The notes beneath the pieces were generated by a model. That model saw only the letters and a list, made by a program, of their open reading frames with translations, ran no database searches and was not told the DNA's origin. This document shows positions 31,128 to 39,066 of a DNA stretch of 39,066 bases, in pieces. How positions within the stretch are numbered: the stretch's first letter is position 1; the number at the start of each line of letters is the position of its first letter. Source of the stretch: Betaproteobacteria bacterium (GTDB lineage Bacteria; Pseudomonadota; Gammaproteobacteria; Burkholderiales; SG8-39); contig CANKAJ010000036.1 of assembly GCA_947479645.1 (NCBI GenBank), positions 1 through 39,066 on the forward strand, in the 5' to 3' direction. Made by a program: the position numbers and the translations under genes.

Positions 31128-32105
31128 ATGAAGAAGCGGTTTGCATTGTCCTGGATATTCGCCGCAGGGCTGCTGGTTGCCGGATCCACGTCTGCGCAGC
31201 AGGACTTTCCCAGCAAGCCAGTTCGCATGATCGTGCCGTATGCTCCGGGTGGTGCCACCACCATCGTGGCGCGTCTGATGGGTGAAAAACTGACTGAGAG
31301 CTGGGGGCATCCGATACTGGTGGACAACCGGCCCGGCGGCAATGCAGTCATCGGTGCCGAGGCGATGGTGAGATCAGCACCTGACGGCTACACCGTGCTG
31401 CTCATGACCAGCGCCCACATCATCCGGCCTTTGCTGACACCTGTCTTGCCCTTTGACACCATCAAGGACTTCGCGCCGGTCGCCACGCTGGCCAGTTCCG
31501 AATTGATTTTTGCGCTGCACCCTTCGGTGCCGGCCGCGAACCTGCAGGAATTCATCAGTCTTGCGAAAGCGCGCCCGGGACAGCTCAATTTTGCTTCAGT
31601 GGGCAGTGGCGGCTCGACCCACCTGGCGACCGAATACTTCAATATGCTGACGGGGATAAAGACGCAGATCATTCCGTACAAGGGAACGGCGCCTGCGTTG
31701 ACCGATTTGATAGGCGGGCAGGTGCATTTCTTTGTGAGCCCGCCGACCGACTCGCTGGTTCCCTATATCAAGGCGGGCAAGCTCAGGGCGATTGCCGTTG
31801 GCGGTGCCAACCGCAAACCGGCGCTGCCGCAGGTGCCGACATTTGCAGAGGCAGGCCTTCCTGGTTATCAGATGAGTCTGTGGTATGGGATCGAGGCGCC
31901 TGCCGCCACGCCGAAACGAATCATCGACAAGATTTCCGGCGACATGGGAAGAGTCATGGGAACGCCCGACATGCGGGACAAGCTGCTGTTGGCCGAACTT
32001 GATCCGATGATCTCCACGCCGGAACAGTTTGCTGCGATGATCAAGGTGGAAACGGAAAAATACGCCAGGATAATCCGCACGGCCAATATCAAGATCGAGA
32101 ATTGA
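31128..32105 (+). CDS. Bug/TctC-family periplasmic solute-binding protein (tandem copy 2)
   Basis: A 325-residue receptor; ATG 31128 follows CAAGGAGTCGCCACC. It has a typical Sec leader with cleavage after TSA at 23. The mature part opens with FPSKPVRMIVPYAPGGATT and contains IPYKGTAPALTDLIGGQ. It is the downstream partner of a tandem duplicate pair with the gene at 29999, 76 bases away. A perfect stem-loop begins on the last base of its stop codon (32105-32123), which could stabilise the receptor mRNA or attenuate downstream expression. Confidence 0.92.
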   Translation: MKKRFALSWIFAAGLLVAGSTSAQQDFPSKPVRMIVPYAPGGATTIVARLMGEKLTESWGHPILVDNRPGGNAVIGAEAMVRSAPDGYTVLLMTSAHIIRPLLTPVLPFDTIKDFAPVATLASSELIFALHPSVPAANLQEFISLAKARPGQLNFASVGSGGSTHLATEYFNMLTGIKTQIIPYKGTAPALTDLIGGQVHFFVSPPTDSLVPYIKAGKLRAIAVGGANRKPALPQVPTFAEAGLPGYQMSLWYGIEAPAATPKRIIDKISGDMGRVMGTPDMRDKLLLAELDPMISTPEQFAAMIKVETEKYARIIRTANIKIEN

Positions 32106-32123
32106 TACCCGGCAGCCGGGTAT
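32105..32123 (+). terminator. stem-loop immediately after Bug gene
   Basis: ATACCCGG-CAG-CCGGGTAT is a perfect 8-bp stem with a 3-base loop, starting at the last base of the Bug stop codon. No U-run follows (TGACAGAAAAGG). It may be an mRNA 3' stabiliser or partial terminator, as often found after binding-protein genes. Confidence 0.55.
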
Positions 32124-32221
32124 GACAGAAAAGGCGATATCTGAGTATGCTTCCGATTTGATCAAAATGGAGCGCCGCTCTACAGCGGGCGCCGGTTACC
32201 GACGTAACGGAGGGAGAGGCC

Positions 32222-33103
32222 ATGGAGAAGCAGTTTGACCGGACCGAGGAAGATCTAGGGAACAGTGTTTTTCTGGAGCACGTCAACACCACGATACCGG
32301 ACCAGCAGATTGCGACGCTGTTCTATGTGGCGGGCCTCGGGTTGACGCGCGATCCGTACATGATGGCGGGACTGGAAAACATGTGGGTCAATATCGGCCG
32401 CAGCCAGATTCACATGCCGACGCGGGAGCCGCAGGTGATTCGCGGACATACCGCAATTGTGCTGCCGAGTCGCAAGGACTTGCTGAACCGGTTGGCCGTT
32501 GTAAAGGACAGGCTCTCGCATACCCAGTTTGCCGTGCACGAGACGGACGGATACGTCGATACCGTATCGCCGTGGGGAAACCGGATTCGCTGCTTTGAGC
32601 CGGACCTGGCGCGATTTGGTCGCGTCCAGATCGGTATGCCTTACGTGGAATTTGATACGCCACCGAAGTGTGCTGACGGCATTGCGCGGTTTTATCGCCA
32701 GATCATCAAGGCGCCCGCGGTTGTCGAGGAGGACGCGCAAGGCCGTTATGCGCGCGTGACCGTGGGCAAGAAGCAGTATCTGTTGTTTCGCGAAACGGAC
32801 AAACCGGTGCCCGAATTTGACGGGCATCATATTCAGATTTACATCGCGGACTTTTCCGGTCCGCATCGATGGATGAAGGAGCGGGGGCTGATTGTTCAGG
32901 AGAGCGATCAGTTTCAGTATCGCTTCCTGGATATCGTTGATCCGGACAACGGCAAGCCCGTGTTCAGGCTGGAGCATGAAGTGCGCAGCATGACGCATCC
33001 GCTGTACGCGCGTCCTCTGGTCAATCGCAATCCCAACCAGACCAATCGCAATTTCGCGCCCGGCTACGATGAGGCCATGCCCGAGTTTGGGCACGCCGGC
33101 TGA
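32222..33103 (+). CDS. VOC-superfamily (glyoxalase/dioxygenase fold) protein
   Basis: A 293-residue protein that reads as two vicinal-oxygen-chelate modules. Module 1 begins SVFLEHVNTTIPDQQIATLF (His20 as a typical first metal ligand), continues GLENMWVNIGRSQIHMPT (His64) and GHTAIVLP. Module 2 starts near residue 130 (VQIGMPYVEFDTPP, then GIARFYRQIIKAP) and ends FDGHHIQIYIADF. VOC enzymes include extradiol dioxygenases, glyoxalases and epimerases, usually metal-dependent. Nothing identifies the substrate. The start is ATG 32222 after GGAGGGAGAGGCC. It lies 116 bases after the tandem Bug genes, beyond a stem-loop. Confidence 0.75.
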   Translation: MEKQFDRTEEDLGNSVFLEHVNTTIPDQQIATLFYVAGLGLTRDPYMMAGLENMWVNIGRSQIHMPTREPQVIRGHTAIVLPSRKDLLNRLAVVKDRLSHTQFAVHETDGYVDTVSPWGNRIRCFEPDLARFGRVQIGMPYVEFDTPPKCADGIARFYRQIIKAPAVVEEDAQGRYARVTVGKKQYLLFRETDKPVPEFDGHHIQIYIADFSGPHRWMKERGLIVQESDQFQYRFLDIVDPDNGKPVFRLEHEVRSMTHPLYARPLVNRNPNQTNRNFAPGYDEAMPEFGHAG

Positions 33104-33218
33104 ATCGGGGTGATGTAAAATATAACAATCATTAAGAATGGTGCTTTCAGAATTAGTTAAGTCAATGAAAGTGATTATATTTGTTTTATTTTAATCCCTC
33201 GTTATCGAAAGGATCGTA
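33104..33218 (+). promoter_or_regulatory. AT-rich promoter-like region upstream of MmgE/PrpD gene
   Basis: This 115-base stretch is strikingly AT-rich against its surroundings. It contains an inverted repeat CTTTCA (33144-33149) / TGAAAG (33166-33171) and a GATTATATT tract that could serve as a -10. The ribosome site GAAAGGATC lies just before the TTG start at 33219. Promoter assignment is tentative. Confidence 0.4.
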
Positions 33219-34622
33219 TTGTCCACCGCCCAGGCTCCATTGATTGAAAACGCAACGCGTGATCTGGCAGCGTTCGCCGCTGCATTGCGCTTTGAGGACA
33301 TTCCTGCTGCGGTTGTCGAGCGCATCAAGTGGAGTGTCCTCGACAGTATTGGCTGCTGCCTGTTTGGCGCCACCTTGCCCTGGACCAGGAAAGTCGCCGA
33401 CATGGTGGAGACTGAAGGCGCGCGTCCGGTCGTGTCGTTGATGGGAATGGGAAAAAAGACCTCACCCGCGCTGGCGGCGCTGGTCAACGGGACTGCCGGC
33501 CATGCTTTTGAGCTGGATGACATTCACAAGGAATCCATCGTGCATGCCGGCTCGCTCGCCACGCCGGTGGCGCTGGCATTTGCCGAGATGCGTCCCGGGT
33601 TTTCCGGCCGTGATGTCATCACGGCCATGGTGGCCGGTTACGAAATCGGCACGCGTGTCGGCAATGCGGCGACGATGCGCCTGTTCTTTGGCGGCTTTCA
33701 TCCGCAGGGAACTTCCGGTGCGTTTGTTGCCGCTGCCACCGCAGCGCGCGCGCTCGCATTGAACGCGGGACAGTTCCAGCACACACTCGGCATCGTCGGG
33801 TCACAGGCCGGCGGCCTGATGGCGGCGCAGGAGGGCGCAATGGTCAAGCGCTTTCACTGCGGCCGGGCAGCGCAGAGCGGCATTTATTCCGCGTTGCTGG
33901 CGCAATCGGGATTCACCGGTATTACCGACGTGCTGGAAGCGCCCTACGGGGGGTATCTGAGCAGCTATTCGGACAAGCCCAATCCGGCGCGCCTCACCGA
34001 TGGCCTGGGAAGCACCTGGGAGACGCTCAACGTCGGTTACAAGCCGCATGCCAGTGTGACCAGCATTCATACGGCACTGGATGGCCTGGCCGGAATCATG
34101 CATGAACAAAAACTGGTTGCCGACGACATCGCCAAGGTCGAAGTGGGGATGAGTCAAATGACCTATGTGCATTGCGCCTGGGAGTATCGGGCGCAGGGCG
34201 TGACCGCGGCGCAAATGAACCTCTTCTACGGATTGGCGGTCATCGCGCTGGATGGCGTGGCTTTTACGGATCAGTATCGCGAAGACCGCCTGCATGATCC
34301 TCGCATCCTGTCTTTCATCGAGCGCGTGCAGGCCTATGTCGACCCGACCATCGAGAGCAGGGGGCCGGCCTTGCGGCATGCCGCGCGTGTCAAAGTCACC
34401 ACCAACGATGGCCGCAGCTTCGAGAAAATGCTCGATGACCGCCGTGGCAGCCCGGAAAATCCGCTCAAGCAGGATGAGATTGAATATAAATTCAGGCATG
34501 TGACGCACTCCTGTCTGTCCGCCGGACACATTGAACGTGTGATCACGCTTGCCGACAGTCTCGATCGGCTGGATGACATTTCAGAACTCATCAGCATCAT
34601 TGCGGCGCCTGCCGCGGTCTAA
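33219..34622 (+). CDS. MmgE/PrpD family protein, largely canonical motif
   Basis: A 467-residue member of the PrpD / cis-aconitate decarboxylase fold with a TTG start after GAAAGGATCGTA. The active-site motif reads VNGTAGHAFELDDIHKESIV (89-108): His95, Asp100 and Asp101 present, the first Asp replaced by Glu, with His109 following. The second half carries NVGYKPHASVTSIHTALDG, with the Lys and His expected in active members. It is thus probably catalytic, on a di- or tricarboxylate. An MFS transporter gene follows almost directly, suggesting import of the substrate or export of the product. Confidence 0.9.
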   Translation: MSTAQAPLIENATRDLAAFAAALRFEDIPAAVVERIKWSVLDSIGCCLFGATLPWTRKVADMVETEGARPVVSLMGMGKKTSPALAALVNGTAGHAFELDDIHKESIVHAGSLATPVALAFAEMRPGFSGRDVITAMVAGYEIGTRVGNAATMRLFFGGFHPQGTSGAFVAAATAARALALNAGQFQHTLGIVGSQAGGLMAAQEGAMVKRFHCGRAAQSGIYSALLAQSGFTGITDVLEAPYGGYLSSYSDKPNPARLTDGLGSTWETLNVGYKPHASVTSIHTALDGLAGIMHEQKLVADDIAKVEVGMSQMTYVHCAWEYRAQGVTAAQMNLFYGLAVIALDGVAFTDQYREDRLHDPRILSFIERVQAYVDPTIESRGPALRHAARVKVTTNDGRSFEKMLDDRRGSPENPLKQDEIEYKFRHVTHSCLSAGHIERVITLADSLDRLDDISELISIIAAPAAV

Positions 34623-34629
34623 GCAAGCT

Positions 34630-35883
34630 TTGCCCTTACCTCCTCATTCCCCGGCCGCTGCAACTGGCGGCCGTCTATCGGACTCACAGGACAACCCCTA
34701 CTGGCGCCGCAACTCCCGCACGCTGGCCCTGGGTAATCTCATTGTGAATCTGGGGTGGTCCACGGCATTCGCTTTCCTGCCGCTGGTGGTGCGTGACATG
34801 GGCGTGGGCGCCGACCTGGAGCGATGGGTCGGTGCGATCGTATTTTTTTACTTTGCCATGAGTTGTGTGTCCACGCCGGTGTGGGGAGTGCTGGCGGATC
34901 ACTATGGCCGCAAGAGCATGGTGTTGCGTGCCGGCCTGGGCATGGGGGTCGGATTCATCCTGCTGTCGATGATCACGAGTCCGCTGCCATTTCTGCTGCT
35001 GATGATGGTGATTGGCCTGGCCAATGGATACGTGCCGGCCGGGATGGCGTTGATCGCAACCACAACACCGCGCGCGCGGATGGGTGGGGCGCTGTCGCTG
35101 GCACAGGTCGGAGCCTGGCTGGGCACCATGATGGGGCCGCTGACCGGTGCCGCACTGGTGGGGGTGCTGCCACAGTATCGCCACCTGTTCACTGTGACAG
35201 GCATTGTGATGCTGGCTGCCGGCCTGCTGGCGCTGTTTCTGGTGCGCGAACAGCATGTTCGGCCGCTCCACCCATTGCGCATCGACCTGCGTGCGGACAT
35301 TCGCCGACTCAGGAAGGTCCCCACATTGGGGGTGTTGTACTACATGAGTTTTCTTTTCGCAGCCACGGTGTTTGGATCAACCACGGTGGTGTCCTTGTTT
35401 ACCTTGAAAATGCTCGAAATCCAGCCGAATTTTCGCGGTCTTTCGGTGGAGACCTGGATTGCGATTACCGCCTTGGGTCTGACCGTAGCCAGTGTCATTG
35501 TGTTGCCGATCTGGGGCGCGCTTTTGAATCGCTACGAGCCTGTCCGGCTTTTGCGTATCCAGTTGCTCGGCAGCTTCGTGACCAGTCTCGCGATTCCGCT
35601 GGTGCGAGACCCGCTGGAACTGACGTTGACGCGGCTGCTGTTCGGCCTGTTTATTGCGGGATTGCCGCCCACGCTGATTCGCATGGTCAAGGAGCGTGCC
35701 CCCAAGGGGATGGAGGCACGCGCGTTTTCCTACGGCACTGCCTTGCAGAATGTCGGCAGCGGCGGCGCCGCTCTGGTTGCCGGCTTGATGGCGCCTTATC
35801 TGGGGTTGCGCGCCTATTTCTGGCTGGCCAGTGGCATGCTATTGGTGGGCTTGTTGATGTGGCGGCGGCTTGAGCGTCATTGA
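34630..35883 (+). CDS. major facilitator superfamily transporter
   Basis: An inner-membrane MFS carrier with about 12 hydrophobic segments, from NLIVNLGWSTAFAFLPLVV to the last, AYFWLASGMLLVGLLM. MFS motif A is clear in GVLADHYGRKSMVLRAGLG, between segments 2 and 3. The central loop (REQHVRPLHPLRIDLRADIR) separates the two halves. The start is uncertain: I use TTG 34630, 7 bases after the preceding stop; ATG 34573 and TTG 34549 in the same frame would overlap the MmgE/PrpD gene, and none has a good ribosome site. Tight linkage to MmgE/PrpD suggests a shared carboxylate. Substrate unknown. Confidence 0.85.
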   Translation: MPLPPHSPAAATGGRLSDSQDNPYWRRNSRTLALGNLIVNLGWSTAFAFLPLVVRDMGVGADLERWVGAIVFFYFAMSCVSTPVWGVLADHYGRKSMVLRAGLGMGVGFILLSMITSPLPFLLLMMVIGLANGYVPAGMALIATTTPRARMGGALSLAQVGAWLGTMMGPLTGAALVGVLPQYRHLFTVTGIVMLAAGLLALFLVREQHVRPLHPLRIDLRADIRRLRKVPTLGVLYYMSFLFAATVFGSTTVVSLFTLKMLEIQPNFRGLSVETWIAITALGLTVASVIVLPIWGALLNRYEPVRLLRIQLLGSFVTSLAIPLVRDPLELTLTRLLFGLFIAGLPPTLIRMVKERAPKGMEARAFSYGTALQNVGSGGAALVAGLMAPYLGLRAYFWLASGMLLVGLLMWRRLERH

Positions 35884-36005
35884 TCGAGTCGGGATGATGG
35901 TCATACGCAAAGAATCTGTATGCCGTTCAGGCGCTGACGCGGGTAAACTGGTGAGCTCCCACTGATGGTGTCCGACGCAGGGGGCATCAAATCAAGGATG
36001 ACTAA

Positions 36006-37625
36006 GTGAACTCACGCATTCCAGCGCCGGGTATGGTCGGCAGTCTCGGCGACAAGCAATTTGACAACAGTTTTGTCCGCGCGTTGCCGGCCGACCCAAA
36101 TCTGCAGAATGTGCCGCGCGCAGTGCGCAATGCCTGCTATACGCGGGTCGATCCGACGCCGGTGCGCTTGCCAAGACTGCTGGCATGGTCGGAACATGCA
36201 GGTCAATTGCTGGGGATCTCGCGCCCGGATTCGGACGAGGGGCTTGTCTCTGAAGTGCTCGGTGGCAATCGGGTGCTGCCAGGGATGCAGCCCTATGCCG
36301 CGCGTTATGGCGGTCACCAGTTCGGGCACTGGGCAGGGCAACTCGGCGATGGGCGTGCCATCACGCTTGCAGAGCTGTGGAGCGTGGACGGCAAGCGACA
36401 CGACCTGCAATTGAAAGGGGCGGGTTCGACTCCCTATTCCCGGACCGCCGATGGCCGCGCGGTATTGCGCTCTTCGGTGCGTGAGTTCATGTGCAGCGAA
36501 GCGATGCACCACCTTGGCATTCCCTCCACGCGAGCATTGAGTCTCGTAGCGACGGGTGATGCAGTGGTGCGGGACATGTTCTATGACGGGAATCCGCAAG
36601 CCGAACCCGGTGCCATCGTATGCCGTGTCGCGCCTTCCTTCATCCGATTCGGAAACTTCGAGATTCTCGCTGCAAACGAGGAACTGGAACTGCTGAAGCA
36701 ACTGGCCGATTATGTGATTGGCGAACATTTTGCAGAGTTGGGTGCGCCATCCGCCCGGGTATATGCCCTCTGGTTCGAGGAAATCTGCAGGCGCACCGCG
36801 ATGCTGGTTGCCCATTGGATGCGCGTCGGATTTGTCCATGGCGTGATGAATACCGACAACATGTCGATACTGGGACTGACGATTGACTACGGACCCTATG
36901 GCTGGCTCGAAGGCTACGATTTGCAATGGACGCCCAACACTACGGACGCCCAGGGACGCCGCTACTGTTACGGCAATCAGCCGCACATTGCGCAGTGGAA
37001 CCTGGTTCGTCTGGCCAATGCATTGGCGCCGCTGATGGCGAATACATCCGCGCTGGAGCAGGGGCTGGCGGTATTTGTCGAAACATTCGAAAACGCATCG
37101 AACCAAATGCTGGCCGACAAGCTTGGACTGGCATCAATAGCGCAGGAGGGCGATGAAAAGCTGCTGGGTGAATTGTTCAAGCTGCTGCAGTCGGTCGAGA
37201 CTGACATGACGCTGTTTTTCCGTTTGCTGGCCAAAGTGCCCGCGGCGCAAACGGCGCAAGACGGTGCGCTGCTGACGCCACTGCGACGAGCGTTTTATGA
37301 CGAGGGTGCGTTCGCCCCCTCGCAGCAGGCACGACTGGCTGCATGGCTGCGAAGCTTTGGCGCGCGCGTGCGGCAGGAGCAGGTGCCGGAAAAATCAAGA
37401 ATGGAACGGATGAATCTGGCCAATCCCAAGTATGTGCTGCGAAATTATCTGGCGCAGCAGGCCATCGACGCACTGGCACAAGGTGATGCGTCCATGTTGA
37501 CGCGTTTGATGGCGGTACTGGAGCGTCCCTATGACGAGCAACCGGCGCATGATGAACTGGCCGAACGTCGCCCCGAGTGGGCGCGCCACAAGCCCGGATG
37601 CTCGGCATTGTCCTGCAGTTCCTGA
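36006..37625 (+). CDS. selO: protein adenylyltransferase SelO (YdiU family)
   Basis: A 539-residue pseudokinase-fold enzyme that transfers AMP from ATP to Ser/Thr/Tyr of proteins, linked to redox stress. GTG 36006 follows AAGGATGACTAA. Hallmarks: YGGHQFGHWAGQLGDGRA (101-118), KGAGSTPYSRTADGRAVLRS (137-156), and HGVMNTDN (278-285) with Asp284, followed ten residues later by Asp294 in IDYGP, matching the base and metal-binding Asp spacing of SelO. The C-terminus ends SCSS: Cys replaces the selenocysteine of eukaryotic SelO. It is a housekeeping-type gene amid catabolic genes, with its own 122-base upstream gap. Confidence 0.95.
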   Translation: MNSRIPAPGMVGSLGDKQFDNSFVRALPADPNLQNVPRAVRNACYTRVDPTPVRLPRLLAWSEHAGQLLGISRPDSDEGLVSEVLGGNRVLPGMQPYAARYGGHQFGHWAGQLGDGRAITLAELWSVDGKRHDLQLKGAGSTPYSRTADGRAVLRSSVREFMCSEAMHHLGIPSTRALSLVATGDAVVRDMFYDGNPQAEPGAIVCRVAPSFIRFGNFEILAANEELELLKQLADYVIGEHFAELGAPSARVYALWFEEICRRTAMLVAHWMRVGFVHGVMNTDNMSILGLTIDYGPYGWLEGYDLQWTPNTTDAQGRRYCYGNQPHIAQWNLVRLANALAPLMANTSALEQGLAVFVETFENASNQMLADKLGLASIAQEGDEKLLGELFKLLQSVETDMTLFFRLLAKVPAAQTAQDGALLTPLRRAFYDEGAFAPSQQARLAAWLRSFGARVRQEQVPEKSRMERMNLANPKYVLRNYLAQQAIDALAQGDASMLTRLMAVLERPYDEQPAHDELAERRPEWARHKPGCSALSCSS

Positions 37626-37677
37626 GTCGAGGTTTTTCGTTACGCAGGCGTTATGCTGGGAGGGAAAAGCAAGGTCG

Positions 37678-37705
37678 CGCCAATAATGCACAATGCAAAT
37701 TGGCG
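37678..37705. promoter_or_regulatory. candidate operator inverted repeat upstream of last MmgE/PrpD gene
   Basis: CGCCAAT and ATTGGCG form a perfect 7-bp inverted repeat separated by 14 bases, 73 bases before the ATG at 37778. It could be a regulator site or a weak terminator for selO; no T-run follows. Confidence 0.35.
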
Positions 37706-37777
37706 GGCGTGATCAATGTCATCGTTTCCAGTACATTGTTGGCCGGATCAATTCAATAGTCAGTGAAAGGTTTGTGC

Positions 37778-39066
37778 ATGGGAGCCACAGCAGCAATTGC
37801 CGCATTCATCGCCAACACATCTGCGCGGGATTTTCCGGCGCAAGCCGAGGAGAAGTCCAAAAAGGCAATCGCGGATACCTTTGCGGTCATGATCGCCGGC
37901 GCGGGGTCCGAGGTGGCCGATCCGCTGCGCAACTACATCAAGGCTTCTGTCTCCCCGGGACCCTATCCCGTGCTGGGGACGGGCATTACCACCGCCTCGG
38001 AAACTGCGGCGCTGGTCAACGGGACTTTCGGACACGCGCTGGACTACGATGACGTGTTGTCGATGATGCCGGCGCATCCGAGTGCGGTCATTCTTGCTGC
38101 GGTTCTAGCCAGTCTCAACAGTCACGGATCAACTGCGGTCAGCGGCAGGGCGTTGATTGAATCGCACGTGCTGGGCGTGGAAGTCGGCGGCAAGATCGGA
38201 ATGGGGATGACCGTGGGTCATTACCATCGGGGTTTTCATGCCACCGGGTCACTGGCCCTTTTTTCCGCGCTTGCGTCACTGGCAAAGTTGTATGCGCTGG
38301 ATGAGGCGACGGTGCGGCAGGCATTCGGTATCGCGACTTCCATGTCGAGCGGCTTGCGGTGCAATTTCGGCACCATGACCAAGCCGCTGCATACCGGCCT
38401 CGCTGCCCGCAGCGCCCTGTCTGCCTTCCGACTGGCTGCGGCGGGATTCACCGGATCGCCAGACGCGCTGGAAGCCAAGGCGGGTTTGTTCGCGACGTTG
38501 GGTGTGCCCGAGTCGGACGTTGAAGTCACGGTGAAGGGCCTGGGGCAACCCTGGATACTGGTCAGTCCGGGGTTGGCTCTCAAGCAATTTCCCTGCTGCT
38601 ATGCCACGCATCGCGGCATGGATGCCTTGCTGACCTTGCGCAACAGTCTGGCTTTCAATGCGCAATCGGTGGACAGAATCATCTGCCGCATGCCGCCAGG
38701 CGGCATGGAGGTTCTGACTTTTCCGAGGCCGACGACCGGGTTGGAGGGCAAATTCAGCATGGAGTACTGCCTCGCAGCGGGAGTGCTGGATGGAAGCTAT
38801 GCGTTGCGGACATTCACGGACGAGGCGGTAAGGCGCAAGGACATCGCCGATTTGTATCAGCGTATTGAAGTCGTTGAGGACCCTGCCTGCCGTGGAGACG
38901 ATCCCCAATTTGAAAAACGCAGTTCCGGCAGCCGTGGTTTTGTCGAAGTCGAAGCGCGTTTGCGCGATGGTCGGCGGGAGACGTGCCGTGTGGCATCACC
39001 GCCTGGCGCGCCAGGGCGGGACTTGTCGTGGGAAGACCTGCACGCCAAGTTCAGGGATTGTGCGCG
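37778..39066 (+). CDS. MmgE/PrpD family protein, partial at right edge
   Basis: Partial gene, 429 full codons in the window and open at the edge; the family is about 450-470 residues, so little is missing. ATG 37778 follows GTGAAAGG. It has the full active-site motif NGTFGHALDYDDV (81-93; His86, Asp89, Asp91, Asp92) and AHPSAVI after it, plus GLALKQFPCCYATHRGMDAL in the second half with Lys, Cys and His. Of the four MmgE/PrpD proteins here this is the most canonical and the best candidate for a true dehydratase or decarboxylase of a methylcitrate- or aconitate-like acid. Substrate unknown. Confidence 0.9.
   Translation, partial: MGATAAIAAFIANTSARDFPAQAEEKSKKAIADTFAVMIAGAGSEVADPLRNYIKASVSPGPYPVLGTGITTASETAALVNGTFGHALDYDDVLSMMPAHPSAVILAAVLASLNSHGSTAVSGRALIESHVLGVEVGGKIGMGMTVGHYHRGFHATGSLALFSALASLAKLYALDEATVRQAFGIATSMSSGLRCNFGTMTKPLHTGLAARSALSAFRLAAAGFTGSPDALEAKAGLFATLGVPESDVEVTVKGLGQPWILVSPGLALKQFPCCYATHRGMDALLTLRNSLAFNAQSVDRIICRMPPGGMEVLTFPRPTTGLEGKFSMEYCLAAGVLDGSYALRTFTDEAVRRKDIADLYQRIEVVEDPACRGDDPQFEKRSSGSRGFVEVEARLRDGRRETCRVASPPGAPGRDLSWEDLHAKFRDCA

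Noticed and set aside
37580..37625. Selenocysteine in SelO
   Set aside because: The reading frame ends with Cys-Ser-Ser and a normal TGA; the Sec position is a Cys codon and no in-frame internal TGA is involved.
1..39066. tRNA, rRNA, CRISPR, insertion sequences, phage or integrase genes
   Set aside because: I found no cloverleaf-like tracts, regularly spaced repeats, transposase or integrase motifs in any frame. The only tandem array is the 10-bp repeat at 12196-12245.

Overview
This is a GC-rich, gene-dense stretch of bacterial chromosome or megaplasmid with no RNA genes, insertion sequences, phage genes or CRISPR. I read 34 protein genes; the last runs off the right edge. Seven encode Bug/TctC-type periplasmic solute-binding proteins. 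Such expansions are typical of Burkholderiales (Alcaligenaceae and relatives), so a soil or environmental betaproteobacterium is the best guess. Most other genes are catabolic: four MmgE/PrpD proteins, two acyl-CoA dehydrogenases, two class III CoA-transferases, several amidohydrolases and CoA-ester enzymes. This looks like a catabolic island for organic acids and aromatics.

Layout. (A) 145-8768: a Bug gene diverges from an MmgE/PrpD gene, followed by a Bug gene, a second MmgE/PrpD, a GAF-like protein, a luciferase-like flavin oxidoreductase and a fumarase/adenylosuccinate-lyase superfamily enzyme. (B) 8828-10999, minus strand: an orphan DGQHR-domain (DndB-like) gene and a LysR regulator. (C) 11207-16778: an operon divergent from lysR for the lower protocatechuate/gallate 4,5-cleavage pathway (Bug, GalD-like tautomerase, LigI-like lactonase, an internally deleted LigK/GalC-like aldolase, a second Bug, LigJ hydratase). 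No ring-cleavage dioxygenase is present. (D) 16902-23195: a CoA-transferase diverges from an acyl-CoA dehydrogenase, a Cys-less thiolase-like protein, a DUF35 Zn-ribbon/OB protein, a Bug and a MaoC-like hydratase. (E) 23297-27544, minus strand: acyl-CoA dehydrogenase, atypical SDR and ADP-forming acyl-CoA synthetase. (F) 27775-33103: atypical crotonase, CoA-transferase, two tandem Bug paralogues and a VOC protein. (G) 33219-39066: MmgE/PrpD, MFS transporter, SelO and a partial MmgE/PrpD.

How the parts may work together. Each block pairs an uptake receptor with CoA activation and degradation enzymes, or with a carboxylate-specific lyase or hydratase. The most interesting block is D. Its residues suggest a retro-aldol step (Ltp2-ChsH2 type) instead of thiolysis: CoA transfer, dehydrogenation, hydration, then aldol cleavage, on an unknown acid. 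Block C can turn 2-pyrone-4,6-dicarboxylate or 4-oxalomesaconate into 4-carboxy-4-hydroxy-2-oxoadipate, but its aldolase lacks the catalytic core. All functions are inferred by reading translated motifs; no database search was run.
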